Assembly (NCBI RefSeq): GCF_002846555.1
Contig: NZ_PJMS01000001.1
Coordinates: 4,919,501 to 4,983,500 of the forward strand
Reading direction: 5' to 3'
DNA length: 64,000 nt
Origin: Aquimarina sp. MAR_2010_214
GTDB lineage: Bacteria; Bacteroidota; Bacteroidia; Flavobacteriales; Flavobacteriaceae
Notes under the pieces: generated by a model
What the model was told of the DNA's origin: nothing
The model's input: the letters and a program-made list of their open reading frames with translations, nothing else
The model's database searches: none
Program-made: the position numbers and the translations under genes
Shown: piece by piece, positions 34,273-43,946 of the stretch
How positions within the stretch are numbered: the first letter of the stretch is position 1
Layout: every line of letters begins with the position of its first letter

Positions 34273-34689
34273 TTATGCCCAAATAAAAGTTATATTTTCA
34301 TCTATTTAAGAGACGCCGGGGGAACACAATATGGGGCAAATATTGTTTGCGCTCAGCAAAATAGCATTAATTTTTAGTTCTAAATATACACGTATTTTTA
34401 AAAAATACATAATTTCTAGAATCTAATTTTGATTTATTTTCCTTTGTTTTCTTTAATACTCCAATCTAATCAATTATAATGCCAAGAAATCTTCATTTCA
34501 TAGAACAATAATAAAAAAAAGAGATAACCAATACAGTATCAAATATATATAAAAAATCCTTTTTTTTTACACCAAAAATATATTTTTAATTTCGTATTAA
34601 AAATATTCCCCAAATAATACTTGTACACTTTATTTTTCTCTAAAACTGATGTTTAAGAACTAGTTTTAAGATTCTAAAACTAACAAAAA
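34273..34689. other. Intergenic region, no gene seen
   Basis: 417 bp of very AT-rich DNA between two minus-strand genes. A perfect 7-bp inverted repeat ACAATAT/ATATTGT (34326-34346) near the 5' side could be an operator or terminator. I see no ORF, RNA gene or clear promoter box. Confidence 0.6.
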
Positions 34690-36855
34690 TTATTCAACTA
34701 GAGTTAATTTTAACTCATCATCAAACTTAATCAAATATGCTGCATTATTATGATACCCTCCCAAGAGTTTCTTAGAATAGTTAAATTTATTCTCAACATA
34801 CTCTGTTGTTCCTTCATAAGAAGCCGAGTGATATAGATCATCAGCGGTTCCTAATCGCATCAAAATATCATATGCTATATCAAAACCTCGTATAGCCCAA
34901 TTATTAGGATCAATACCATATTCTTTTTTATACCTTTTAATAAATGGTGCTATTTCTTTGCCTTCTTCTATTTCTTTATTCTCAAATTCTTTATCTACTG
35001 AAGGATAATGCATATGTAGTTTTGACAAATGCATATTTTTAACACTATCGTTATTAAAAGCATTATTCTTATCGGTCGTAAACAATGTTATTTCATGACT
35101 TTCTGCTTTGGCATTAAGTAAAGGAATAACATTACTTATCATTGCTACATCATTTGATTCCAGAAAAACCCAATTAGGCTTATTCTTATCTAAAACTTTA
35201 TTCAATCTAATTTCATAAAGATAATTTCCTTCTTCAATTTTAGCTATTTTAGCTTTAGGAAATTTAGCGATTAATTTCTCTTTAATTTGTTCGTATTTTG
35301 TTCCCTGCTGCACTATAATCACAATATTCTTATCAATAGAATCTCTTTCTACATATGATATTATTTTATCCTGAAGCATTACATTAGTCGGACGGGTTTG
35401 AAAGAAATTATCATATAAACTCGATTCTTTTCTTGATGCGGGCGAAAAAACTGGTGTATTATACTTTTTAAGTTCTGAAGCCACTATTTCTAAATTAGCT
35501 TGATATAATGGTCCAATTACTACATCTGTTTCGTTAAAGTCATTTTCTGCCATTAGTTTTTTAATATACTCTTCATTATTACTTTTCTGAGTATCAAAAA
35601 CATTAAGTTCTGTAGTAATTCCTCTTGTCCTAGCAGAATCTACAGCAATCAACACTCCGCTATAAAGATCTAATGCTATTCTAAGACTTTGTTTGCTTTT
35701 AAGGAATCCTTCTGTATCTTTTCTTGCGTCAAAATTTAAAGTATCCAAACCAAAAGGTAGCATTATGGCCACTTTTTTAGGAGAGAAATTATAAAGATTT
35801 TTACTCAGGTCTAGATATTTCTCTTTGGTCATATCTAGATCTGAAACGGCTGTTAATGTATCTTTAGGAATTGTAATAACCATACCTGCTTTAAGCCCAT
35901 CTCTTAAATAAGGATTCATTTTAAACAAAGAATCAGCAGAGATACCTGTACGCTGCAATATTCTAAAAACAGTTTCTTTAGGTTTTACTTCATATAACTC
36001 AAATCCAGGTTGAATTGAATCTTTTAGTGACACAAAAATAGCTGTTGGCACAGTAATTTGCATTCCAATAGGAAAACTCTGATTCATATTAGGGTTGAGT
36101 TGTTCTAGCTCTGCTATCGTGATCCCGTGTCTTCTTGCAATATTATATTTAGTATCTTTTGGTTTTATTGTATACCTAGTTGTAGCAGATAATCTGGAAT
36201 CGGTTGGATTTGTAACCGTCCCAATGGATGTAGACTCATCTTCATATACTGGTATTCTTATTTTATCTTTCTTCCTGATTTGCTCAGAATACAACCTCTT
36301 ATTATTCTTTTTTATATCCTCAACCGTAACTTCATACTTCTTTGCTATACCATATAGCGTTTCTTTTCTTCTAACTTTATGGGTTATAAACCGAATGATT
36401 TTTCTCTCTTTAGGAATAATTTTTAAACTATCAAGTACTGTATCTTTTCCGTTTTCAGATATCGCATCAATAGACGTAGGGGCCTTTTTTACAATTTTAC
36501 CAACATTTAGAATTTGCCCAATATTAATACCTTTATCGGCTTCTGGATTAAGTATATATATAGTTTCTATACTTATATTGTATTTTTTAGACAAACTGTA
36601 TACAGTATCATCTTTTTCTACAATATGAGTATTATATTCCTGATCATCGACAATTGGAATAGCCAGGATTTCCCCTTCACTAATTCCTTTTTTTGCTGTT
36701 GGATTTATTCTATATATAGCTTCTGGAGTTGTATTATAACGTTTAGCTATTCTATACACATTTTCTCCTTTTGCAACGGTATGACTTTTATATTGTTGTG
36801 CAAAAGTTGAACCTGATACTATCAACAACAGAAATATCAATAAGAACTTTTTCAT
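34690..36855 (-). CDS. LysM-repeat protein with periplasmic-binding-like domain
   Basis: 721 residues. Signal peptide MKKFLLIFLLLIVSGSTFAQ. Five LysM repeats at about 22-65, 75-118, 158-202, 228-270 and 288-335, each with the Y-x-V/I-x-x-x-E-T-x-x-x-I-A-x-x-Y/F pattern (for example HTVAKGENVYRIAKRYNTTPEAIYRINP). The C-terminal half (about 360-715) has the PBP1-like type-1 periplasmic binding fold (VAIMLPFGL, VIGPLYQANLEIVASEL, NWVFLESNDVAMISNVIPLLN). Anchors to peptidoglycan and may sense a small ligand. It sits just downstream of guaA, an order I recall as common in Flavobacteriaceae. Confidence 0.92.
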   Translation of the reverse strand: MKKFLLIFLLLIVSGSTFAQQYKSHTVAKGENVYRIAKRYNTTPEAIYRINPTAKKGISEGEILAIPIVDDQEYNTHIVEKDDTVYSLSKKYNISIETIYILNPEADKGINIGQILNVGKIVKKAPTSIDAISENGKDTVLDSLKIIPKERKIIRFITHKVRRKETLYGIAKKYEVTVEDIKKNNKRLYSEQIRKKDKIRIPVYEDESTSIGTVTNPTDSRLSATTRYTIKPKDTKYNIARRHGITIAELEQLNPNMNQSFPIGMQITVPTAIFVSLKDSIQPGFELYEVKPKETVFRILQRTGISADSLFKMNPYLRDGLKAGMVITIPKDTLTAVSDLDMTKEKYLDLSKNLYNFSPKKVAIMLPFGLDTLNFDARKDTEGFLKSKQSLRIALDLYSGVLIAVDSARTRGITTELNVFDTQKSNNEEYIKKLMAENDFNETDVVIGPLYQANLEIVASELKKYNTPVFSPASRKESSLYDNFFQTRPTNVMLQDKIISYVERDSIDKNIVIIVQQGTKYEQIKEKLIAKFPKAKIAKIEEGNYLYEIRLNKVLDKNKPNWVFLESNDVAMISNVIPLLNAKAESHEITLFTTDKNNAFNNDSVKNMHLSKLHMHYPSVDKEFENKEIEEGKEIAPFIKRYKKEYGIDPNNWAIRGFDIAYDILMRLGTADDLYHSASYEGTTEYVENKFNYSKKLLGGYHNNAAYLIKFDDELKLTLVE

Positions 36856-36907
36856 GTATTTATCCGATTTGTTTTTTAATTCCCTAACTATCTAATTTAA
36901 TATATTT

Positions 36908-38437
36908 CTATTCCCATTCTATTGTCGCCGGTGGCTTAGAACTAATATCATATACTACTCTATTAACGCCTTTTACCCTGTTTATTATTGCATTAGAAGT
37001 TTTTTGTAAAAATTCATAAGGTAGATTTACCCAATCTGCCGTCATGCCATCTGTACTTTCTACTGCTCTTAGTGCAACACAATTTTCATAAGTACGTTCA
37101 TCTCCCATTACTCCCACACTTTGCACAGGCAATAAAATAGCTCCTGCCTGCCAAACCTTGTCATAAAGACCATCTTCTTTTAATCCATTAATAAATATGG
37201 CATCTACTTCTTGCAAGATAGCAACTTTCTCTGGTGTAATATCTCCCAATATTCGAATTGCCAATCCGGGTCCTGGAAAAGGATGTCTTCCTAACAATTC
37301 TGGATCAAGCCCCATCGATGCTCCTACTCTACGAACCTCATCTTTAAATAGCATACGTAATGGTTCTACCACTTTCAATTTCATAAAATCTGGTAATCCA
37401 CCAACATTATGGTGAGATTTGATGGTAGCAGAAGGGCCATTAACGGATATAGACTCTATCACATCAGGATAAATCGTTCCTTGCCCCAACCATTTCGCAT
37501 CTTCTATTTTATGAGATTCATCATCAAATACTTCTATAAAAATCCTTCCTATAGTTTTCCTTTTTCCTTCAGGATCACTTTCTCCAGCCAAAGCATCCAA
37601 AAAACGTGCCGAAGCATCAACCCCTTTAACATTAAGTCCCATTCCTTCATACTGCTTTAATACCGCAGAGAACTCATTTTTACGTAATAATCCATTATTA
37701 ACAAAAATGCAATGTAAGTTTTCTCCAATAGCTTTATGCAATAATACTGCAGCTACTGTAGAATCTACACCGCCACTTAACCCTAATACTACTTTATCGT
37801 TACCTACTTTCTCCTTAAGCTCTGCTACAGTAGAGTCTACAAAAGAATCAGGTGTCCAATCCGGTTGAACATCTGCTATTTTAATCAGGAAGTTTTCTAA
37901 CAATTTTTTACCATCGGTAGAATGATATACTTCTGGATGAAATTGAATAGCGTAAGTTTTTTCATTTTCAATTCTATATGCTGCATTTTCTACATCTCCT
38001 GTACTTGCTAATCTAACAGCTCCTGTAGGAAGTTTTTTTATAGTATCACTATGACTCATCCATACCTGAGAACCTTTTGTAATATTTTCAAAAAACTGTT
38101 CTCCTTCTTGTACAAATGATAAATTAGCTCTCCCATACTCTCGAGTATTTGATGGAGCAACTTCTCCCCCGCTAAAATGAGCCAGATACTGAGCTCCATA
38201 ACATACAGCTAAAAGTGGTTTTTTTCCTCTAATTTCTGATAGATCAGGATGAGGAGCATCTTCTCCTCTAACAGAGAATGGGGAACCCGAAAGGATTACT
38301 GCCGCAAAGTCTGATATATTCTCAGGTAAGTTATTATAAGGGTGTATTTCACAATATATATTTAACTCTCTAACTCTTCGTGCAATTAGCTGAGTATATT
38401 GCGATCCGAAATCTAAAATAAGTACGTTGTTTTGCAT
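36908..38437 (-). CDS. guaA: GMP synthase (glutamine-hydrolysing)
   Basis: 509 residues from the ATG at 38437 (a TTG two codons earlier is unlikely). The N-terminal class I glutamine amidotransferase has the catalytic Cys in LLAVCYGAQ (about 78-86) and the HPE triad at about residue 168. The ATP pyrophosphatase domain has the SGGVDS P-loop (about 215-221), and the dimerisation domain ends in [18 protein letters not shown]. Converts XMP to GMP. It leads the minus-strand pair with the LysM protein (52 nt gap). Confidence 0.98.
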   Translation of the reverse strand: MQNNVLILDFGSQYTQLIARRVRELNIYCEIHPYNNLPENISDFAAVILSGSPFSVRGEDAPHPDLSEIRGKKPLLAVCYGAQYLAHFSGGEVAPSNTREYGRANLSFVQEGEQFFENITKGSQVWMSHSDTIKKLPTGAVRLASTGDVENAAYRIENEKTYAIQFHPEVYHSTDGKKLLENFLIKIADVQPDWTPDSFVDSTVAELKEKVGNDKVVLGLSGGVDSTVAAVLLHKAIGENLHCIFVNNGLLRKNEFSAVLKQYEGMGLNVKGVDASARFLDALAGESDPEGKRKTIGRIFIEVFDDESHKIEDAKWLGQGTIYPDVIESISVNGPSATIKSHHNVGGLPDFMKLKVVEPLRMLFKDEVRRVGASMGLDPELLGRHPFPGPGLAIRILGDITPEKVAILQEVDAIFINGLKEDGLYDKVWQAGAILLPVQSVGVMGDERTYENCVALRAVESTDGMTADWVNLPYEFLQKTSNAIINRVKGVNRVVYDISSKPPATIEWE

Positions 38438-38926
38438 AGGCAAAAATAAAATTAAATTAATAACCCTGAAATCTTAATTGGGATATTTTTTACTTATTTA
38501 CTTTAAGAGCATTTCCTATCATAATTCGTTTTCAATACTCTTATTTTTTAACACTTTTATAAACAAAAACTAGCACAAATGAGCATCAAGTTTATTCTCT
38601 AAATAAATTGTCAATATCCTGAATATTTCAAAAAAACAGTATAAAAAACACCTTATCAAATTCAAAAAAAACCTCTACAAGATATTATTTAAAATTTAAA
38701 GCAATCACACACACATTCCGAAACACCCATAAATACTGACACTTACCGAGTGTCTCCCTTTTGTCCACCTCGATTTCTTCTTTATCTATTGCCTTTAGAA
38801 TAAGTTTGTTTTGTTAACCTATGTAGTAATCAATGTTTTGTGAAGTTCTACCTGACAATAAAAATAGTTAATCAGGCAATTCTTGCACAATCTTAAAAAC
38901 AAAAAATTCAGACAAACATTCTAATC
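38438..38926. promoter_or_regulatory. Upstream region of cytolysin-like gene with direct-repeat motif
   Basis: 489 bp without a gene between divergent guaA and the cytolysin-like gene. At 38751-38770 lies TGTCTCCCTTTTGTCCACCT, two copies of TGTCymCC 11 bp apart. The same motif (17 of 20 bases identical) occurs at 42578-42597 ahead of another secreted-protein operon. It is 157 nt before the ATG at 38927. Confidence 0.5.
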
Positions 38927-40849
38927 ATGAAAATTTTAAAAACTTATTTACTAAAAAAAACAATCCTTTTGTTTCTTACAGGGATAATTATATCATGTAG
39001 CAATGATGACAAAGAGCCAACCGATCCTATTATCGAACCTACTACTTTTGCAGAAGTAATTTCAATAGGAGGTGAATTTGAAGACTTTCCTAAATCAAGA
39101 AAAACAGATATAATAAAAGAATCGGCTCCTGTAAATGAAGACCGTGAAGGTCAGAATGGCAATATTACAGCAACCGAACGTTTTGTTTGCACAACTAAGA
39201 CCTTAAGCGTTCTAGATGGCAATGGGCAATTTCCACTTTTTAACTCCAGTGCCGATGTTATCTATCCGGGGAGTTTATTACAAGGTAAGACTTTATCCAA
39301 TGTTACTCCTTCTCCTATTGTTGTAAAACGTGCTGGTGGAACAATTTCATATAATTTGAACAATGGAAATCTTCAATCTACCTTTTCTGTAGATCAGGTT
39401 AAGAAAAGTACGATCCAAGAAGGAATGAATACTATTATCTCTAATGCCGGAGAAGTAGTCCCTGCAAACTTTCAGTTAGATATCATACAGGTAGAATCTC
39501 AAAGTCAAATGGCCTTAGAAATGGGTCTTACAGTAGAAGGATATGGAGCTAGAGCAGAAGCTAATATGTCATTCAGCAGTGAAAAACAATATAATCGTAC
39601 TCTGGTAAAAATGAGTCAATCCTATTACACCATGAGTTTTGATCTCCCTACCAGCCCTGCCGAAATATTTGATGGTAGTGTTACTCCTGATCAATTACGT
39701 ACTTATGTACAAGAAGACAATCCCGCTACTTTTATTTCTTCTGTAACCTATGGTCGTATTTTTTACATGCTGGTAGAATCTACATCTAGCCGTCAGGAAA
39801 TGGAAGCTAGCTTAAATCTTGCTTACGACGGTTTTGGAGTGAATGCTGGAGGGAATCTTAATGTAAATGCGTTTAGTGCATTAAAAAATCTAAAAATCAA
39901 AGTCATCGCTTATGGAGGTGATGCTGCTGGTACTTTTGAGCTTACCGGAGAAACATCAATTGGAGCCATAGCTAACAAACTGGCAGAAAGCACAGATATA
40001 AGAGCTGGTTTACCCCTATCCTATGTAGTTAGAAGTGCAGAACGCCCTGATCAGATTGTGGGCACCAAACTAGCTACAGAATATGATGTTGTAGAATGTA
40101 AACTAAAAGGTACGCTACCTACAGCAAACTATGCTCCTTTAGTAGATATTTTTGAAGATGGTATTGGTGCCGCTGTACATATTTCGGGAAGCAATATTGT
40201 ACTTTATAATAAAGCAGGTAATAAATATGTGTACTATAATGTAAGTAACGCTAACATACTCGGCACATTCGACTTAAATGACCCTAATGGTCCTATGGGA
40301 ATTACAGCATTACCAAATGTAGGAGCAGGAATTAGAGCCGCTGATGATGTTATTTATCTTTTTGATCAAACTGGAATAAAGATGCAACATTATAATTATG
40401 AATCAAAAAAATTTAGCGCTAATACACTACCCAATGGACCTATTGGCATCTATAGAAACACTATAGCATCGGTAACCGATATATTTGGTTTTATAACTCA
40501 ATTCCCATTTACTGGAGATGGCTATGATGCTGCTGCAAGATTTGTGGAAGATTTTGATATTCTCCCAGGTCTAAAATATCCAAGGCAAATATATTTCTCT
40601 ACTAATGGTAGCCAGTTTGCAGAATTTATTAGATTTTCAAAACAATGGGGGAAAATACGATCTACAAATGAATGGGATACCCCAGCAGGAAAATTATTTG
40701 ACAAGGTTGGAGCTGCCACCAGAATTGACTTTGGATCAGGAAAAACTAAACAAATGCTATTTGTAAATTTTGATGGTGACCAAATCATGACTTGGAACTT
40801 AACAGATGGAGCAAGAGGTGTACTTAAAGGCCCTTGGGTAATTAATTAA
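38927..40849 (+). CDS. Cholesterol-dependent-cytolysin-like pore-forming lipoprotein with replaced C-terminal domain
   Basis: 640 residues. Lipoprotein signal with Cys24 (GIIISC|SNDDKE); the acidic residues after Cys fit a Bacteroidetes surface-export signal. Residues about 90-385 follow the CDC core domains 1-3: IYPGSLLQGKTL, VVPANFQLDIIQVESQSQM, SQSYYTMSFDLPTSPAEIFDG, FISSVTYGRIFYMLVESTSS, VIAYGGDAAG (the Gly-Gly hinge) and GLPLSYVVRS, each alignable with pneumolysin-type toxins. The cholesterol-binding domain 4 and its undecapeptide (ECTGLAWEWWR) are absent. In their place are about 250 beta-rich, propeller-like residues. A membrane-attack role with a new receptor domain is inference. Confidence 0.85.
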   Translation: MKILKTYLLKKTILLFLTGIIISCSNDDKEPTDPIIEPTTFAEVISIGGEFEDFPKSRKTDIIKESAPVNEDREGQNGNITATERFVCTTKTLSVLDGNGQFPLFNSSADVIYPGSLLQGKTLSNVTPSPIVVKRAGGTISYNLNNGNLQSTFSVDQVKKSTIQEGMNTIISNAGEVVPANFQLDIIQVESQSQMALEMGLTVEGYGARAEANMSFSSEKQYNRTLVKMSQSYYTMSFDLPTSPAEIFDGSVTPDQLRTYVQEDNPATFISSVTYGRIFYMLVESTSSRQEMEASLNLAYDGFGVNAGGNLNVNAFSALKNLKIKVIAYGGDAAGTFELTGETSIGAIANKLAESTDIRAGLPLSYVVRSAERPDQIVGTKLATEYDVVECKLKGTLPTANYAPLVDIFEDGIGAAVHISGSNIVLYNKAGNKYVYYNVSNANILGTFDLNDPNGPMGITALPNVGAGIRAADDVIYLFDQTGIKMQHYNYESKKFSANTLPNGPIGIYRNTIASVTDIFGFITQFPFTGDGYDAAARFVEDFDILPGLKYPRQIYFSTNGSQFAEFIRFSKQWGKIRSTNEWDTPAGKLFDKVGAATRIDFGSGKTKQMLFVNFDGDQIMTWNLTDGARGVLKGPWVIN

Positions 40850-40867
40850 GCTTCTATCGTATAATTT

Positions 40868-40901
40868 AAAAAAAGGTATTCAGTTTTTGGATACCTTTTT
40901 T
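40868..40901 (+). terminator. Terminator of cytolysin-like gene
   Basis: Arms AAAAAAGGTAT and ATACCTTTTTT flank an 11-nt loop, starting 19 nt after the stop at 40849, with a T tract. Confidence 0.85.
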
Positions 40902-40955
40902 GATTGTGGTCCTTAAATTAACTAATTTTATATGACCAACTAACATGTACGTAAA

Positions 40956-41501
40956 ATGACAAGAATTATTTTTTCATCTATTATAAACGACCTTAAAACT
41001 GCAGCAGAGGTTCCTACCCACCCTTTTCGATATTTCACTTTAGCAACATCGGATATACATGGTTCTCCGAGAATGAGAACTGTAGTACTTCGGGATATTG
41101 ATGAAAAATTAAATTTAATGGTATATACAGACAGTAGATCAAAAAAGGTAACACAGATCAGCGAATACAATTCGGTAAGCCTTCTCTTTCTGGACACTGA
41201 AAGGTTACTTCAGATTTCTATACTAGCTAAAGCTGAAATCATTACCAACGACAAAACTTTACAATCTATATGGAAAGGGATTTCTCCAAAATCGAGAAAA
41301 GATTATACTTCACAACAATCTCCAGGTAAAAAAATCAATGATCCTACTTCTATTGATTACCTGAAAGGAAAGCATTTTTTTTCAGCAATAAAATTAATTC
41401 CTAGTCATATTGAATATTTGCGTTTAAAAGAACCAGATCATCTTCGGGTCGAATTTAAAAGAGAATCTAGTGAATGGAACAGCAGCTATTTGGCACCTTG
41501 A
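40956..41501 (+). CDS. Pyridoxamine-5'-phosphate-oxidase-like FMN-binding protein
   Basis: 181 residues. Matches the PNPOx-like split barrel: HPFRYFTLATSDIHGSPRMRTVVLRDID, MVYTDSRSKKVTQISEYNSVSLLFLD and a C-terminal IPSHIEYLRLKEPDHLRVEF. It resembles the Alr4036-type group rather than true PdxH, whose substrate-binding C-terminus (RLHDR) is missing. Soluble, FMN-dependent. Separated from the cytolysin-like gene by a terminator, so the adjacency is probably not an operon. Confidence 0.85.
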   Translation: MTRIIFSSIINDLKTAAEVPTHPFRYFTLATSDIHGSPRMRTVVLRDIDEKLNLMVYTDSRSKKVTQISEYNSVSLLFLDTERLLQISILAKAEIITNDKTLQSIWKGISPKSRKDYTSQQSPGKKINDPTSIDYLKGKHFFSAIKLIPSHIEYLRLKEPDHLRVEFKRESSEWNSSYLAP

Positions 41502-41678
41502 TATGTTTATCTTATTACCAAAACCCATAATCACCTTAAGATCAAACATTAATCAAGTTCTTTTTACCTAAGAACTTCAACCACTCATCGATACTAAACA
41601 GTATTTCATCGATCATTTCAGTAATAAATGATGTAATCAATTTAAATTTACATCAGAAACCTTCTAACCCCCGAAACG

Positions 41679-42005
41679 ATGAATAATTTTACTTTGAAAC
41701 TTGCCATAATAATCATTCTTTTTTCTAACACAAAGTGTTTTGCCAGCGATACCGAGCAAAGTATAAAAATCTCTAAACAACATATATCCAGTATTATTTT
41801 AAAAGCCCCTGATACCATGATTGGTCAAAACATATTATATAACACTTCTCTAAATAAAAGAGACGAGGTTCTTACAATGTCTATTTTAGAATTCATCAAA
41901 GAACATACTGATCCATATAAAAAGAAAAATGAAGCACAAGGTAGTTGGATCAAAAGTACTACATGGATTAAGGACCCATATTGGATAAAAAAAGAATTGG
42001 TATAG
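41679..42005 (+). CDS. Small exported hypothetical protein
   Basis: 108 residues with a signal peptide (MNNFTLKLAIIIILFSNTKCFAS). The mature part is lysine-rich and ends with the repeated SWIKSTTWIKDPYWIKKELV, a W-I-K triplet that looks amphipathic and membrane-interacting. I do not recognise a family. It lies in the stretch between the cytolysin-like gene and the secreted tail-fibre/T9SS pair. An 8-bp inverted repeat AAGTTCTT/AAGAACTT (41555-41577) lies 100 nt upstream. Confidence 0.6.
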   Translation: MNNFTLKLAIIIILFSNTKCFASDTEQSIKISKQHISSIILKAPDTMIGQNILYNTSLNKRDEVLTMSILEFIKEHTDPYKKKNEAQGSWIKSTTWIKDPYWIKKELV

Positions 42006-42675
42006 GTAATACATAAAAGACCTGTAGCTAACCTCCCCTATCAGATAAAAAGCCTACATAAATGCATAACAAGTAATAATTAAAACCTTTACAACCTAAG
42101 TTCGACATAACAAAACTCATGTCAGTCAGAGTGATTTTTGATAGAAAATTGTACTTCGATAGCTCAGCAGAGCTATCGAAGACAAGTGAATTTTTCGTCA
42201 AAAGCCTTATCATCCTGAGCTTCGTCAAAGGGGCGATGCAATTTCTCTGCGCGTCATCTCGAGCCATTCGACTTAACTCAAGACAGGCTAAAGTCGAGAG
42301 GTAACTACAAAAACAACTTAATTTGACGGCTTTTTAAAATCAAATTCTTACATCAAATTCACGTTTATAGCAAAGTTTTCAATACCTAAAACCTGATCTA
42401 ATTAACCCGAAAATTACATCAACATCCAAAATATTTCCTCTATAATATTTCAACTACATTTCAAAAAAATCTATGTTATTATTCTGTAAAATCTAACTAA
42501 TTACGGCTAAATTTCAGTACAACAAAAAAAAACAACCAACGCTTCAAATCCCTATGTTTTACTGGTACTAAAAGACATGTCCACCTTTTGTCCCCCTACC
42601 TTTTTTTCATTCTATCCCTATCATCAATACGTTTGAAGAGCAAAATTAATTTCCAACATTTAACAAAACACAAAA
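42006..42675. other. Intergenic region with dispersed-repeat-like element and operator motif
   Basis: 670 bp. 42117-42305 is a hairpin-rich element (described separately). 42306-42560 is AT-rich with nothing recognised. 42578-42597 carries TGTCCACCTTTTGTCCCCCT, the direct-repeat motif shared with 38751-38770, about 80 nt before the ATG at 42676. Confidence 0.6.
42117..42305. repeat. Palindrome-rich intergenic element (REP-like)
   Basis: Includes a perfect palindrome CTTCGATAGCTC-AGCA-GAGCTATCGAAG (42154-42181), then CATCCTGAGCTTCGTCAAAGG (42211-42231, a sequence style common in dispersed bacterial repeats), and a third hairpin with CGACTT/AAGTCG (42269-42296) inside CTCGA/TCGAG arms. Its GC content is higher than that of the neighbourhood. 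Only one copy is in this window, so the dispersed nature is inferred from the sequence style. The ORFs that cross it are by-products of the repeat. Confidence 0.6.
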
Positions 42676-43920
42676 ATGAAAAACAATTCACTACCCGCAT
42701 TAAAAACATGCCTACTCATTGCACTCACATTTTCGATAAACTTCGCAAATGCACAAAGTGAAAGTTTCCCTAGAGGATTAACAACAGGAACCGAAAGAGA
42801 CAGGTATATTATAAACAATGACCACTCAAGGGATGATGCTACTATACAACTAAATGCTCGTGATGTTAATTGGTTTATCTGGAACAGCTATTCATCCAAA
42901 AAATTAGTTTTCAGTCGAAATCTAAAAGGTAAAAATACACTTTGGAACCAAATGGTCTTAACCAAAAACGGAAAACTAGGGATAGGTACCACTACTCCAT
43001 CAGAAAAAGTACATATTAAAGGCAATTTTCGGGTTGATGATGGTGAATTTCAAAGCTGGGGTAGTTTAAAATTACATCCTGATGTTGACAATACTGGAGA
43101 TGATATTATTCTTTTTTTAAATTCTAATGGAAAAGAAAATATGAGGGTTCATAATAATGGGTTTTTAGGTATTGGCACTAATAACCCAAAATCTATGCTA
43201 CAGATAAATGGAGATCTAACAATAGAGGGAAAAGGAAAAATAACTCATTATGGTGGTTTAACTTTTATATCAGATCAAGACAATACTGGTGAAAAACAAT
43301 TTCATTTTTTAGGAAAAAGTAATAAACAATACATCACATTTGATGCATGGAATAACAAAAACAAAATTAATGGAGTAACTTCTTTTAACGAAGCAACCTC
43401 TTTTAAAAATAACATCACTCTAGATGGTAATCTTATTTTTGGTAATACAACTACTACTCAAGAATTTAATGTAAGAAAAGGGTTAAACATTAATCTGGGA
43501 AACACTACAGGATCACGTTTTGCAATTAACTCACCAGCTGGCAATATCCTATATACTACTGTTAAAGGAAAAGTAGGGATAGGAACAAGCACACCTTCAG
43601 AAAAATTAGAAGTTTCTGGTAAAATTAAAGCAAATAGCTTTGTAGCTAATGCTAGTAGTTTTCCTGATTATGTTTTTGAAAAAGACTACAACTTAATGCC
43701 TCTTAAAGAGGTTGAAAAATATGTAGTTACTAACAAGCACTTACCAGGTATGCCCACAGAGAAAGATGTAGTCCAAAAAGGATTAGATCTTAAAAAAGTA
43801 AGTGTAGTCTCTGTAGAAAAAATAGAAGAACTCTATCTATATATCCTGCAACAACAATCTGTTATAGATTCTCTAAAAAAACGAATGGATGAATTAGAAA
43901 CGGCTGCTAATAAAAAATAA
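42676..43920 (+). CDS. Secreted tail-fibre-like protein
   Basis: 414 residues with a signal peptide (MKNNSLPALKTCLLIALTFSINFANA-Q). Beta-helix/fibre-type repeats of the G-x-L-G-I-G-T-x-x-P-S-E-K form occur at about 98-107, 163-172 and 297-307. The C-terminus PDYVFEKDYNLMPLKEVEKYVVTNKHLPGMPTEKDVVQKG, followed by a coiled coil (IEELYLYILQQQSVIDSLKKRMDELE), is the conserved end of Bacteroidetes tail-fibre-domain proteins. Probably trimeric and extracellular. The 26-nt gap to the next gene suggests an operon, driven from the region with the direct-repeat motif. Confidence 0.85.
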   Translation: MKNNSLPALKTCLLIALTFSINFANAQSESFPRGLTTGTERDRYIINNDHSRDDATIQLNARDVNWFIWNSYSSKKLVFSRNLKGKNTLWNQMVLTKNGKLGIGTTTPSEKVHIKGNFRVDDGEFQSWGSLKLHPDVDNTGDDIILFLNSNGKENMRVHNNGFLGIGTNNPKSMLQINGDLTIEGKGKITHYGGLTFISDQDNTGEKQFHFLGKSNKQYITFDAWNNKNKINGVTSFNEATSFKNNITLDGNLIFGNTTTTQEFNVRKGLNINLGNTTGSRFAINSPAGNILYTTVKGKVGIGTSTPSEKLEVSGKIKANSFVANASSFPDYVFEKDYNLMPLKEVEKYVVTNKHLPGMPTEKDVVQKGLDLKKVSVVSVEKIEELYLYILQQQSVIDSLKKRMDELETAANKK

Positions 43921-43946
43921 TTCATAACGACGATATTTTTAAACAG

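Noticed and set aside
36095..36810. Plus-strand ORFs with many hydrophobic stretches opposite the LysM gene
   Set aside because: Apparent membrane segments are antisense images of LysM repeats.
41555..41577. AAGTTCTT/AAGAACTT inverted repeat as a terminator
   Set aside because: No T tract follows, and no plus-strand gene ends nearby other than the oxidase 54 nt before; left as an unassigned hairpin.
42028..42304. ORFs on both strands through the hairpin-rich element
   Set aside because: They are products of the palindromes; no RBS, no start context and no protein-like composition.
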